Shown: positions 52,675-62,700 of the stretch, piece after piece
Numbering within the stretch: the first letter of the stretch is position 1
How the letters are laid out: each line of letters begins with the position of its first letter
Source of the DNA: BA4 sp044376575
Lineage (GTDB): Bacteria; Bacteroidota; Bacteroidia; CAIKAF01
NCBI GenBank assembly: GCA_044376575.1
Contig: JBILKR010000005.1
Coordinates: 1 to 64,000, forward strand
Length of the DNA: 64,000 bases
Direction of reading: 5' to 3'
Notes under the pieces: model-generated
The model's input: the letters and a program-made list of their open reading frames with translations, nothing else
Told to the model about the DNA's origin: nothing
Database searches by the model: none
Made by a program: the position numbers and the translations under genes

Positions 52675-53643
52675 ATGAAAAAACTACTCTTAGCGACGTT
52701 AATTGCGGGTTCTGGCTTGATTGCCAATGCCCAGCAAGATCCTCAATTCACTCAGTTTTTTAATAATAAACTGATCATGAATCCGGCCTATGCTGGTGCA
52801 AAAGATGCAATATGCGCAACTGTGCTTAGCCGTTTTCAGTGGGTTGGTTTTCAAGGTGCGCCAACATCAACCCTTATTTCCGTTGATTTACCCTTATGGA
52901 ATAAAGGAAATAATCAGATTGCTGTCGGTTTAACTTCATATCTTGATTATATTGGTTTTGAAAAAAATTATGCTTTACGTGTTGCGGGAGCATACAGAAG
53001 AAAAAATCTAGGTCCCGGTCATTTATCTGTTGGATTTGATGTTGGGTTCTCAAGTAAAGGTATTGAGGCTCCTACCTGGATTTATCCAAGTGGTTCGGGA
53101 GATCCAAATATTCCGACTGTTAATGTAAATAATATTGGTTTAGATTTGGGATTCGGTGCATATTACCATACAGAAAATTGGTATGTGGGTTTATCTGCGT
53201 TGCATTTAACAGCCAGTGATTTTAAAGATGTAAATATTCGTCAGGCTCGTCATATGTTCTTTATGGGTGGATATACTTTTAAAGGAATCGGTGGATCTGA
53301 TTTTGATATCAATCCAAATATTCTTTTAAAAACAGAGTTTGCTACGGTTCAGTTTGATGCTAATGTGAATTTGATTTGGAGAGAATACTATTGGGGAGGA
53401 ATTTCTTACCGTATTGAAGATGCTGTTGCAATCAATTTAGGGATGAATTTTGGTGCGATTACACCTAAACTGAATGGTTTACAAATTGGATATTCTTATG
53501 ATATCAATACTTCTCGCCTAAGCGCATATAATTCTGGAACACATGAGATCATGTTGCGTTATTGTTTTAAAATTAATAAGGAACAGGAGATTATTAAGCG
53601 ATATAACGTACGCTTCTTGGATTATAACAGAGATCGTTTTTAA
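52675..53643 (+). CDS. porP: PorP/SprF family type IX secretion membrane protein
   Basis: A 322-residue outer-membrane beta-barrel protein. Signal peptide 1-19 (ending IANAQ); then QQDPQFTQFFNNKLIMNPAYAGAKDAIC, the standard PorP/SprF opening (about 20-47), and alternating strands to LNGLQIGYSYDINTSRLSAYNSGTHEI (about 265-291) and the C-terminal MLRYCFKINKEQEI. PorP is needed for T9SS function in Porphyromonas and SprF homologues secrete gliding adhesins in Flavobacterium. Position before gldK favours the core PorP role. Confidence 0.93.
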   Translation: MKKLLLATLIAGSGLIANAQQDPQFTQFFNNKLIMNPAYAGAKDAICATVLSRFQWVGFQGAPTSTLISVDLPLWNKGNNQIAVGLTSYLDYIGFEKNYALRVAGAYRRKNLGPGHLSVGFDVGFSSKGIEAPTWIYPSGSGDPNIPTVNVNNIGLDLGFGAYYHTENWYVGLSALHLTASDFKDVNIRQARHMFFMGGYTFKGIGGSDFDINPNILLKTEFATVQFDANVNLIWREYYWGGISYRIEDAVAINLGMNFGAITPKLNGLQIGYSYDINTSRLSAYNSGTHEIMLRYCFKINKEQEIIKRYNVRFLDYNRDRF

Positions 53644-53745
53644 ATTTTTATTATTGAAAAATCAGTTTAATTAAGAAATATTAAAATAATATAAATGAAG
53701 TTTCGTTTATATACAAAAGATAAATTCGCCAAAAACAACAAAAGC

Positions 53746-55125
53746 ATGAGAAAACTAGCGCTTATCGCCGGTGTAATTTGGTTACTTGGAAGTTGCAGCG
53801 GTGGCTATAATGGCCAGTTAATCGGAGTTCAGGGTCGTCCTAAATGGTATCAAGCTGATCCTTACGGAATGGTTTTTTTACCGATGGGAAGTTATACCAT
53901 GGGTGACAGTGATCAGGAAGTGCCTCAGGCATTCCTTGCACCAAGTAAAACTGTTTCTGTTCAGGCCTTTTACATGGATCAAACTGAAATATCTAATAAT
54001 GAATATCGTCAGTTTGTAAATTATGTTAGAGATTCATTGGCTCGAACCATTTTGGGAACAAATGTGGATGAAGAAGCCTTCTTCATTGCAGAGAATGACT
54101 ATGAAGAGGAAATAGATCCACCGATTCTTAACTGGAAAGCTCGTATTAAATGGGATGATCAAGAGCAACGTGAGGCGCTTGAGGAATTATACTATCCTGA
54201 AGATCAGCGATACATGAGAAAGCGTGAGATTGATGTAAATAAATTGGTTTATACATATTGGTGGATAGACCTTGTAGAGGCTTCTAAATACAAATATCGT
54301 GACACACGCTATGAATCTGAAAAAGGAATTAATGGTAAGGATGATAAAACATATTATCAGCAGTATACCGGACCGGCTTCAGGTTCTGCATCACGTCAGG
54401 ACAGAAGAACATTCATCCGTAAGGAAATGGTCAATATTTATCCTGATACATTGGTTTGGATTGCTGATTTAGAGTATTCATATAATGAGCCTCTCACTAA
54501 AATGTATTTCTGGCATCCGGCTTATGATAATTATCCTGTAGTTGGGGTAAACTGGAATCAGGCCAATGCATTCTCACATTGGAGAACTGAATTTATGAAT
54601 AGTTACTTGGTAGGTGAAGGTGATTTCCCGGTTCATGATTTCCGTTTACCAACTGAATCTGAGTGGGAATATGCTGCACGTGGAGGTCTGGATTTGAGCC
54701 CATACCCATGGGGTGGTCCATACATCCGTAACTCAAGAGGTTGTTTCTTAGGTAACTTTAAACCTTTGCGTGGAAATTATATTGACGATGGCGGTTTCCA
54801 TACATTACCTGTTGATTCTTACAATCCAAACGAGTATGGTTTATATTGTATGGCTGGTAACGTAGCTGAGTGGACGGCTGCTGCATTTGAAGAATCTGGT
54901 TTTTCATTCTCTCATGATTTGAATCCTGATTTGAGATATGATGCAAAAAGTTCAGATCCTCCGGTCTTAAAAAGAAAAGTAATTCGTGGTGGTTCATGGA
55001 AAGATGTTGGATATTATTTACAGGTATCCAGCAGATTATTTGAATATCAGGATACATCTAAGAGTTATATCGGATTTCGTTGTGTGCAAACCTTTATGGG
55101 TCGCGACAAGTCTGATTTTGAATAG
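53746..55125 (+). CDS. gldK: Gliding motility/T9SS lipoprotein GldK
   Basis: A 459-residue lipoprotein with an FGE-sulfatase (SUMF1) fold. The ATG at 53,746 gives a lipobox signal (MRKLALIAGVIWLLGSCSGG; Cys17); an upstream extension of 17 codons spoils it. Domain about 40-455: FLPMGSYTMGDSDQEVPQAF, FYMDQTEISNNEYRQFVNY, PVVGVNWNQANAFSHWRTEF, FRLPTESEWEYAARGGLD, YCMAGNVAEWTAAAFE, KVIRGGSWKDVGYYLQVSSR. GldK/PorK forms the outer-membrane ring with GldN/PorN. Adjacent to gldL, so GldK rather than GldJ. No sign of the catalytic Cys pair of true FGE. Confidence 0.95.
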   Translation: MRKLALIAGVIWLLGSCSGGYNGQLIGVQGRPKWYQADPYGMVFLPMGSYTMGDSDQEVPQAFLAPSKTVSVQAFYMDQTEISNNEYRQFVNYVRDSLARTILGTNVDEEAFFIAENDYEEEIDPPILNWKARIKWDDQEQREALEELYYPEDQRYMRKREIDVNKLVYTYWWIDLVEASKYKYRDTRYESEKGINGKDDKTYYQQYTGPASGSASRQDRRTFIRKEMVNIYPDTLVWIADLEYSYNEPLTKMYFWHPAYDNYPVVGVNWNQANAFSHWRTEFMNSYLVGEGDFPVHDFRLPTESEWEYAARGGLDLSPYPWGGPYIRNSRGCFLGNFKPLRGNYIDDGGFHTLPVDSYNPNEYGLYCMAGNVAEWTAAAFEESGFSFSHDLNPDLRYDAKSSDPPVLKRKVIRGGSWKDVGYYLQVSSRLFEYQDTSKSYIGFRCVQTFMGRDKSDFE

Positions 55126-55230
55126 TATTGATAACATATTTAATAGAGAAAATATTAACCAACCACTGATTTATTTTTAAATGTTTAATTATTAATTTTT
55201 TCTTAACCTATTTAATTTAAATTTTAGACG

Positions 55231-56043
55231 ATGAAGAATTTAATCACATTTCTCTTCAAAACCAAGAAAGGGAAGCAGATCATGGGAATGATTTACGGTC
55301 TTGGAGCCGCAGTTGTAATTGTTGGTGCATGGGCAAAAATCCTCCACCTTCCGATTGCGAACGTGATGATTACAGTGGGACTTTTAACAGAAGCTTTGAT
55401 TTTCGTAGTTTCAGCTTTTGAACCACCACATGAAGAAATTGACTGGTCATTGGTTTATCCTGAACTGGCTGGTGAAGAGGGGCATGGTGATGGACATGGC
55501 AAAGGCAAATCAGTGAAAGGAGGAACAGGTGTTACTCAAGAATTGGATAAATTGATGGAAGAAGCCAAAATTGATTCTGTTTTAATACAGAGTTTGGGTG
55601 ATGGTATGAGAAAATTAAGTGAAACAACTAATGGTTTATCTAATGTTTCTGATGCCTCTTTAGCAACCAATGAATTTGTTTCTAACGTTAAATCAGCATC
55701 AAGTAATATGGGTAAACTTTCTGAATCGTATGTTAAAGCTTCAGAATCTTTAATGGCAATTTCTACTGCTGATGGTCAGAATTATGGTGAAGAATTACAA
55801 CGTGTATCTAAAAATTTATCGGCGTTGAATTCAGTATATGAACTTCAGATTCAGGGAACAAAAGAATATGTTGAATCAAGTGCTAAGGCATACAATAACA
55901 TCAATGAATTATTAAAATATCTTGATGCTTCAGTGGATGATACTAAACGATATAAAGATGAAATTCATAAATTAGGAAATAACTTATCTGCATTGAATAC
56001 CGTTTACGGTAACATGTTGGCTGCTATGAATGTCAACAGATAA
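55231..56043 (+). CDS. gldL: Gliding motility/T9SS motor protein GldL
   Basis: A 270-residue inner-membrane protein that with GldM forms the proton-driven T9SS/gliding motor. Two helices lie at about 16-37 and 41-62 (MGMIYGLGAAVVIVGAW; IANVMITVGLLTEALIFVVS). Glu54 in helix 2 (LLTEALIF) matches the essential membrane Glu of Flavobacterium GldL, and Lys36 lies at the periplasmic loop. A His/Gly-rich linker (about 81-94, GEEGHGDGHGKGKS) and a coiled-coil cytoplasmic tail (about 105-265) follow. Length is normal. gldM is 49 bp downstream. Confidence 0.95.
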   Translation: MKNLITFLFKTKKGKQIMGMIYGLGAAVVIVGAWAKILHLPIANVMITVGLLTEALIFVVSAFEPPHEEIDWSLVYPELAGEEGHGDGHGKGKSVKGGTGVTQELDKLMEEAKIDSVLIQSLGDGMRKLSETTNGLSNVSDASLATNEFVSNVKSASSNMGKLSESYVKASESLMAISTADGQNYGEELQRVSKNLSALNSVYELQIQGTKEYVESSAKAYNNINELLKYLDASVDDTKRYKDEIHKLGNNLSALNTVYGNMLAAMNVNR

Positions 56044-56092
56044 TAAATTTTCAATTTTGATAATATTAAACCTAAAAATGAATTAAAGAATT

Positions 56093-57742
56093 ATGGCAGG
56101 AGGTAATATATCACCGCGGCAGAAGATGATCAACATGATGTACCTAGTGTTGACGGCTCTGTTAGCGTTGAACGTATCGAAAGAAATTCTAGATGCCTTT
56201 GTGGTGGTTAACATTGGTTTAAATCAACAAAGAGCGAATATAGAGCAGAAGAATGAAAGTTGGTATAAAGAGTTTGTGAATCAGGATGAGACCGTAAACA
56301 GAGGAAAAAACCTGAAAGTTAAACAAGCTCGACAAAATGCTGATGAAGTTTCTAAAATCGCAAAAGAAATGAGTGCATTTATCCATTCTATGAAAGTAGA
56401 TTTAGTTATGCTTGTGGATGCTGCACCTTCAAAAGAAGAAGCGGAAAACAGAATTAAAAATCCATCTTCAATTGATAAAAAAGACGATTATGATAAACCC
56501 ACGCATTATTTTGGTGCTGAGCCAGAAACAGTGGATAAAGGTAAAGCGCGTGAATTAAAGCTTAAACTGAATGATTATAAGAAGAAGTTGATGGCTTTGG
56601 TGGATGAAAAAAATAAATTAGCGATGGAGGCTCGTCTTTCTCTTTTAAATACTCCAGATCCAGACCCAAAAGATAAGGCATGCGTTGAAGATGCAAAATG
56701 TGTATGGGAAATGAAATATTTTTACCATTTACCATTATCTGCAGCGTTAGTTGAGTTAACCAAATGGGAAAACATTGTTAAAGGTGCTGAGGCAGAAATG
56801 CTAACCTATTTCTGGGATCAGATATCTGCAACAGCATTTAAGTTTGATGCCGTTGAAGCAAAAGTAATTCCAAAATCAAGTTTTGTTACCTCTGGTTCAA
56901 GCTTTGAAGCGGAAGTATTTTTGGCCGCTTTCAGTACTTCTTTCAAACCTACTATTGTATATGGAACAGCTGTTGATTCTGCAACTGGTAATGTAACCGG
57001 TGCAGTTCAATTGGATTCAACTTTAATCAGAAATGGTAAAGGATATGTAACAATCCCCGCATCTGGCGCAGGAGAAAGAACATTTGCCGGTGTAATTAAA
57101 ATGATTGATCCGGTTACACAGAAAGAGACATCTTACCCTTACCAGACGGTCTATAACGTTGCTCCTCCATCAGCATCTGTTGCTCCTACTAACATGAATG
57201 TATTCTACAGAGGACTAGAGAATCCGATTTCGGTTAGTGTTCCCGGTGCTGCACCTAATAATATTATTGTTAATGTTACAGGTGGTTCTATCAGTGGTTC
57301 AAATGGTACATACAATGTAGTACCCGGTGCTGGTAAAGAAATGTCAGTCAATGTTTCAGTAAAAAATCCTGGTGGAAAAACATCCAGTATGGGTAGTTTT
57401 AAATTCCGTGTAAAGCCTATTCCACAGCCTGAATTTAAGTGGGGTACATTTGCAACAGGTTCTAAGATTGATAAATCAACAGCAGCTGTTTCTCCTTTGG
57501 TAGCTGAGTTACCTGGATTTGAATTCCCCGTTAAGGCTTCTGTTTTGAAGTATGATATTTCTTACGTTGATAAAGGGAATTTGATTGAAATTACCAATCA
57601 GTCAGGTAGATCTTTGTCTGTTGATGTACAAAACAAAATCAAAAAGTTACCTAAGAATACGAAGGTGTTTTTTGAAAATGTGAAAGTACAGGTTCCAGGA
57701 GAGACTAAAACAATTAAAATTGCCGTTTTCACTATAAATTAA
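56093..57742 (+). CDS. gldM: Gliding motility/T9SS motor protein GldM
   Basis: A 549-residue protein. One N-terminal membrane helix (about 14-36) follows MAGGNISPRQKMINMM, with Arg9 as in known GldM; then LTALLALNVSKEILDAFVVV. The periplasmic part has a helical first domain (about 40-225, many Lys/Glu) and three Ig-like beta domains (about 225-545) ending KVQVPGETKTIKIAVFTIN. GldM spans the periplasm to reach the GldK/GldN ring. gldN begins 4 bp later. Confidence 0.95.
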   Translation: MAGGNISPRQKMINMMYLVLTALLALNVSKEILDAFVVVNIGLNQQRANIEQKNESWYKEFVNQDETVNRGKNLKVKQARQNADEVSKIAKEMSAFIHSMKVDLVMLVDAAPSKEEAENRIKNPSSIDKKDDYDKPTHYFGAEPETVDKGKARELKLKLNDYKKKLMALVDEKNKLAMEARLSLLNTPDPDPKDKACVEDAKCVWEMKYFYHLPLSAALVELTKWENIVKGAEAEMLTYFWDQISATAFKFDAVEAKVIPKSSFVTSGSSFEAEVFLAAFSTSFKPTIVYGTAVDSATGNVTGAVQLDSTLIRNGKGYVTIPASGAGERTFAGVIKMIDPVTQKETSYPYQTVYNVAPPSASVAPTNMNVFYRGLENPISVSVPGAAPNNIIVNVTGGSISGSNGTYNVVPGAGKEMSVNVSVKNPGGKTSSMGSFKFRVKPIPQPEFKWGTFATGSKIDKSTAAVSPLVAELPGFEFPVKASVLKYDISYVDKGNLIEITNQSGRSLSVDVQNKIKKLPKNTKVFFENVKVQVPGETKTIKIAVFTIN

Positions 57743-57746
57743 ATAT

Positions 57747-58598
57747 ATGAAGAAAGTAACCTTTTTTCTGATCATCGCACTAGCATTTACCTTTGGTATT
57801 GCTGATTTGGGAGCACAGGTGTTAACTCCAACACCTTATGATGGTATTTACACTAAGATTCATTATCCCAATAGGAGAGTTGTACCTTATTCTCAATTAA
57901 GAGAAGCAGATGTTATGTTTGCCAAAAGGGTGTGGAGAAAAATTGATTTACGTGAAAAACTTAATCAACCATTATATTATCCTATTGAGGAAACTTTTCA
58001 ACGTAAAAATTTAATGAAAGTAATAGTTGATGCATTGTTAAAAGAACAATCTTTAAATGCTTATGATGCATTAACAGATGATTTTAGTGGTGGTGCATTA
58101 ACAACTGCAGAAGTTGAAAAACTATTCTCAAGTACTGATTCAATTCAAATTCCAAGTCTTGAAGATCCAGAAATTTTGATTGATACTGTGATTAAAAAAG
58201 ATTTCGATCCATCTTCTGTAAAAGCATTTAAAATAAAGGAAGAATGGGTATTCGATAAGCAACGTTCTGTTTTTGAACCAAGAATTATTGGTATTTGTCC
58301 TGTTCAACAAGTTGAAAAAGGTGAAGAAGTATTTGATAAAGATATGTTTTGGTTATACTTTCCTGAAGTGAGAAAAGTATTGATTAATCATGAAGTGTAT
58401 AATCCTTATAATTTCTCTCAGCGATTAACTTACGATGATGTATTTATGAAGCGTCAGTTCAATAGTCTTATTTATAAGGTTGACAATACTTATGATCGTA
58501 GATTAAGTGAATATACCACCGGAATAAATGCTTTACTCGAAGCAGAAGAGATTAAGACTCAGTTGATGGATTATGAGCATAATCTTTGGGAACAATAA
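57747..58598 (+). CDS. gldN: Gliding motility/T9SS protein GldN
   Basis: A 283-residue periplasmic ring protein, partner of GldK. Signal peptide about 1-23 (ending LGAQ), then LTPTPYDGIYTKIHYPNRRVVPYSQLREADVMFAKRVWRKID (start of the GldN domain, about 24-65), KIKEEWVFDKQRSVFEPRIIGICPV and MFWLYFPEVRKVLINHEVYNP, conserved in GldN/PorN. Last gene of the porP-gldKLMN set; a terminator follows at once. Confidence 0.95.
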   Translation: MKKVTFFLIIALAFTFGIADLGAQVLTPTPYDGIYTKIHYPNRRVVPYSQLREADVMFAKRVWRKIDLREKLNQPLYYPIEETFQRKNLMKVIVDALLKEQSLNAYDALTDDFSGGALTTAEVEKLFSSTDSIQIPSLEDPEILIDTVIKKDFDPSSVKAFKIKEEWVFDKQRSVFEPRIIGICPVQQVEKGEEVFDKDMFWLYFPEVRKVLINHEVYNPYNFSQRLTYDDVFMKRQFNSLIYKVDNTYDRRLSEYTTGINALLEAEEIKTQLMDYEHNLWEQ

Positions 58599-58618
58599 AG
58601 TATAGAAATTTTAAATTT

Positions 58619-58642
58619 AAAAGCCCGATTTATCGGGCTTTT
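58619..58642 (+). terminator. Bidirectional terminator between gldN and asd
   Basis: AAAAGCCCGAT pairs perfectly with ATCGGGCTTTT and is followed by T runs on both strands, in the 45-bp gap between two convergent genes; it can serve both. Confidence 0.9.
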
Positions 58643-58643
58643 T

Positions 58644-59636
58644 TTATATCCAGTGATTAGATAAAATATATTCTGCAATTTGAATGGCATTGGTTGCAGC
58701 ACCTTTTCGCAGATTGTCTGATACAATCCATAAATTGATTCCATGCTCTATTGATTCGTCTTTCCTTATGCGGCCTACTAAGACCATATCAGAATCTTTC
58801 GCGTGAATTAATGGCATGGGATAAATCAGTTTAGATATATCATCCATAACTATGATTCCGGGAGTCTGATTTAATATATCTCTGATATTATTGATATCAG
58901 GTGTTTTTGAAAATTCAATATTCACAGACTCTGAATGCCCACCTAATACAGGTATTCGGACTGTTGTAGATGTTATACGTATGTGTTTATCATCAAGAAT
59001 TTTTTTTGTTTCATTGACCATTTTCATCTCTTCCTTGGTGTATCCATTATCCATAAAAACATCAATCTGTGGTATTACATTCAAATCAATTGGATATGGA
59101 TATGCCATTTCTCCTAATATACCGCTTCTCTCATTCATTAACTGCTGAACAGCTTTGGCTCCTGTTCCTGTTACAGACTGATAGGTTGAGACTACAACTC
59201 TATTGATATTATAAATATCATGTAATGGTTTTAATACCATTACCATCTGAATGGTTGAGCAATTTGGATTGGCTATGATTTTGTTGTTGTGGTTTAATAC
59301 ACTGGCATTCACTTCAGGCACAATTAAAGGAATATCTTCGTGCATTCTCCATGCTGAAGAATTATCAATCACAAATGTTCCTTTCTTTGAAAATTCAGGT
59401 GCATATTGAAGAGAAACAGATGATCCCGCTGAAAATAATGCGATATCAGGATTTTTCTCAATGGCTTGTTCGATAGAAACTACTGCATATTCTTTTTGGC
59501 AATACATTATTTTTCTACCAACAGATTTTTCTGATGCAACGGGAATCAATTCAGTAACAGGAAAATTTCTCTCTTCGAGCAATCTTAACATCATGTTGCC
59601 TACTAAACCAGTGCAACCTACAACTGCTACTTTCAT
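58644..59636 (-). CDS. asd: Aspartate-semialdehyde dehydrogenase
   Basis: A 330-residue enzyme reducing aspartyl phosphate to aspartate semialdehyde, on the path to lysine, threonine, methionine and diaminopimelate. N-terminal NADP-binding MKVAVVGCTGLVGNMMLRLL, catalytic Cys126 in ANPNCSTIQ, VVSTYQSVTGTGAKAVQQL, and the active His in RIPVLGGHSESVNIEF. Full length and cytoplasmic. Its 3' end converges on gldN. A minus-strand TATTTTTG (59,678-59,671) is a possible -7 element. Confidence 0.96.
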   Translation of the reverse strand: MKVAVVGCTGLVGNMMLRLLEERNFPVTELIPVASEKSVGRKIMYCQKEYAVVSIEQAIEKNPDIALFSAGSSVSLQYAPEFSKKGTFVIDNSSAWRMHEDIPLIVPEVNASVLNHNNKIIANPNCSTIQMVMVLKPLHDIYNINRVVVSTYQSVTGTGAKAVQQLMNERSGILGEMAYPYPIDLNVIPQIDVFMDNGYTKEEMKMVNETKKILDDKHIRITSTTVRIPVLGGHSESVNIEFSKTPDINNIRDILNQTPGIIVMDDISKLIYPMPLIHAKDSDMVLVGRIRKDESIEHGINLWIVSDNLRKGAATNAIQIAEYILSNHWI

Positions 59637-59714
59637 TGAATTATAATTGATAATAATGAGTTATACTCATCAAAAATAAGTATTTTTATCAAAGACTTAT
59701 TGTATTTGTTGGAT

Positions 59715-62700
59715 ATGCAAAAAAATCTGATTGTTGCCCTTTGTTGCTTGTTTTCTCAAGTAATGCTTTGGTCGCAGGTAAATGATAATTTTTCTGATGG
59801 AGATTATTTGAATTCACCTGCATGGACAGGTGATACCGCTAAATTTGATGTGAGTGTAACCCAGGAATTATGGTTAAATGCTCCAGTCGTTACAGATATG
59901 GCTTATCTTTCAACTATTTCATCAAGTATAAACGTTGCATCATGGGAGTGTAAATTCAGACTGGTATTCAATCCCTCAAGTTCAAACTATGCCAGATTCT
60001 ATTTGGTTTCCAACCAACAAAATATATTGAATCCCTTAAATGGTTATTTCATCCAAATGGGAAGTACTGATGATGATATATGTTTGTATAAACAAAGCGG
60101 AACAACTGTAACTAAAATTATTGATGGGGTAAATGGAATGTTGAATTCTGCTACAGTGACATGCAGAATTAAGGCAACACGTGATGCGATTGGGAACTGG
60201 CAACTGGAGGCAGATTCAACCGGAGGGAATACTTATGTCTCGTTGGGTTCTGTTTTTGATAACACCTATACTCAAAGTCTTTTTACCGGCTTTTCCTGTG
60301 TTTATACATCAACAAGGTCTGATAAATTTTATTTTGATGATGTTTTAATAACTGGAGCAGCAGCAAATGATACAATTGCTCCCAATGTTGTAGCCTTGCA
60401 GATTGTTGACAGCACCCATCTTACAATTGATTTCTCGGAGCCTATTCTTGCATCGAATGCAGAAAATGAAATGAATTATTTTATTTCCGGGGGTATTGCT
60501 AATCCATCAGTTGCGATTATCAATGCATTGGATAATTCGAAAGTTGATCTTACTTTAAATACTCCTATACTTGAAAATATAATGTATTCAATTTCAGTAA
60601 CAGCTGTTACTGATTATCTTGGTAATACTATGAATGATACTACATTCAGTTTTGCTGATTTTACAGCTCAGGCAGGTGATGTTGTAATTAATGAAATTAT
60701 GGCTGATCCTTCACCGGTTGTGAATTTGCCTGAATATGAATACATAGAATTAAGAAATAACACTTCGTTGCCGATTCAATTATCAGGTTGGAAGTTCAAA
60801 GTAAACTCCACCATTAAAACATTACCGTCTTTTACTATACAACCCGATAGTTTTGCTTTACTTGTAAGTAACACAGCTGTTACAGAGTTTGCCGGGTTAC
60901 CCGTAATTGGTATTTCTTCTTTCCCTTCCATTACCAACAATGGTTCGGTAATTTCTCTTTTTGATCCGACAGATCAATTGATAGATGAAGTTGATTTTAC
61001 CATCGACTGGTATAATAATCCTAATGTGGATGACGGTGGATATTCCATAGAAAAAAAGAATCCTTTTGATCAGTGCGGAGGAATTAATAACTGGAGAGCA
61101 ACTTTTGATATTAACGGAGGAACACCCGGAAGAACGAATAGTGTATATACTACACTATTAACCGATTTGGGTTTTAAGGAAGTTAATGTAATTACTTCGG
61201 ATTCAATAATTGTAATATTTAATAAATCATTAGATACTGCTACTGTGGATATCAATGATTTTTCAATTGATCCGTCTATTGGATCTCCAGGTCAATTGAC
61301 ATTTCTTTCGGTTTCATCAGTTGCACTAAAATTATTGACAGGTTTATTACCTAATGAATCATATACGCTTACTTGTTCAACTACTGTTGCTGATTGTAGC
61401 AATCAGATACCTACCTTTCCTATCACAGCATTGATTATGAATTACGTACCTGCCATTCATGATGTGGTGATCAATGAAATTATGTGTGATGAAAGTCCTT
61501 CAGTTTTGTTACCAACAGCTGAGTATATCGAATTATATAATCGAAGAAATTTTCCTATTACGTTGAGAGATTTTGTATTAATATCAGGTTCGTCCTCATA
61601 CACCTTGCCTTCATATACGCTTCAACCGGATAGTTTTGTAGTATTGATTAAAGATGTATGGCAACAGGAGTTTGTTGGTTTACCTGTAATCCCGATGAGC
61701 AGCTTTCCATCTTTAACCAATTCAGGTCAGCAATTATCTCTGTATGCCAAGACCGGAGAATTTTTGCATACTGTAACTTATTCTGATAAATGGTATGGAA
61801 ACAGTGCGAAAGATGATGGTGGGTGGTCGCTGGAACAAATCAATCCGAATTTACCATGCATAGGTAAAAATAACTGGAAAGCATCAGAAAATTATAAAGG
61901 AGGAACTCCTGGAAATAGAAATTCTGTTGAGCAAATATTTTTAGATACAACTTCATTGTATGCCTATGGAGTAGGAGTGAAGTCAGTTGATACATTATTG
62001 GTTTATTTGCGTAAATCTATACTGCCTTCTACATTGTCAGTTACACAATTTCAAATCAGTGGTGGGATAGGAAATCCTTTATCAGTTCTTCCTGTATATC
62101 CAGAACTTAATCAGTTAGAATTGGTCTTATCTTCTTCATTACAGTTAGATTCTATATATCAACTCATCATTCAATCAGGCATGTCTGATTGTGGAGGCAA
62201 TATTATTTTAAAAGATACTTTTGAAATGGCTATTCCTGATTCATTAGAATCATTGGATGTGGTTATCAATGAAATTTTATCTGATCCTATTTCAGATGGA
62301 ATTGATTTTATTGAAGTATATAATCGTTCAACACGATTTATTGACTTGAAAGATCTGTATATAAGCACTGCTGATACTATAACTGGAATGTTGGAGAGTA
62401 TTAAGATGATATCGCCAACGTCATTGATTATTGCACCTGCACACTACAAAGTATTTTCTACCGATATGTATCAGGTATTGAAATATTATCAAACCAAAGA
62501 TAATACTGCATTTATCAATCTTGAGTCAATGCCTTCCTATAGCAATACTGAAGGAACCGTTGTATTGTCAAACATTTCACAACAAATCATTGATCAGGTA
62601 TCATACAATGAGAACTGGCATTTCCCTCTACTCAATTCAACAGATGGTGTTTCACTGGAGCGCATTAATCCTGATCAAACATCACAAGATTCAACCAACT

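Noticed and set aside
53746..55125. GldJ rather than GldK
   Set aside because: Both have the SUMF fold, but this one is directly followed by gldL-gldM-gldN, the GldK position.
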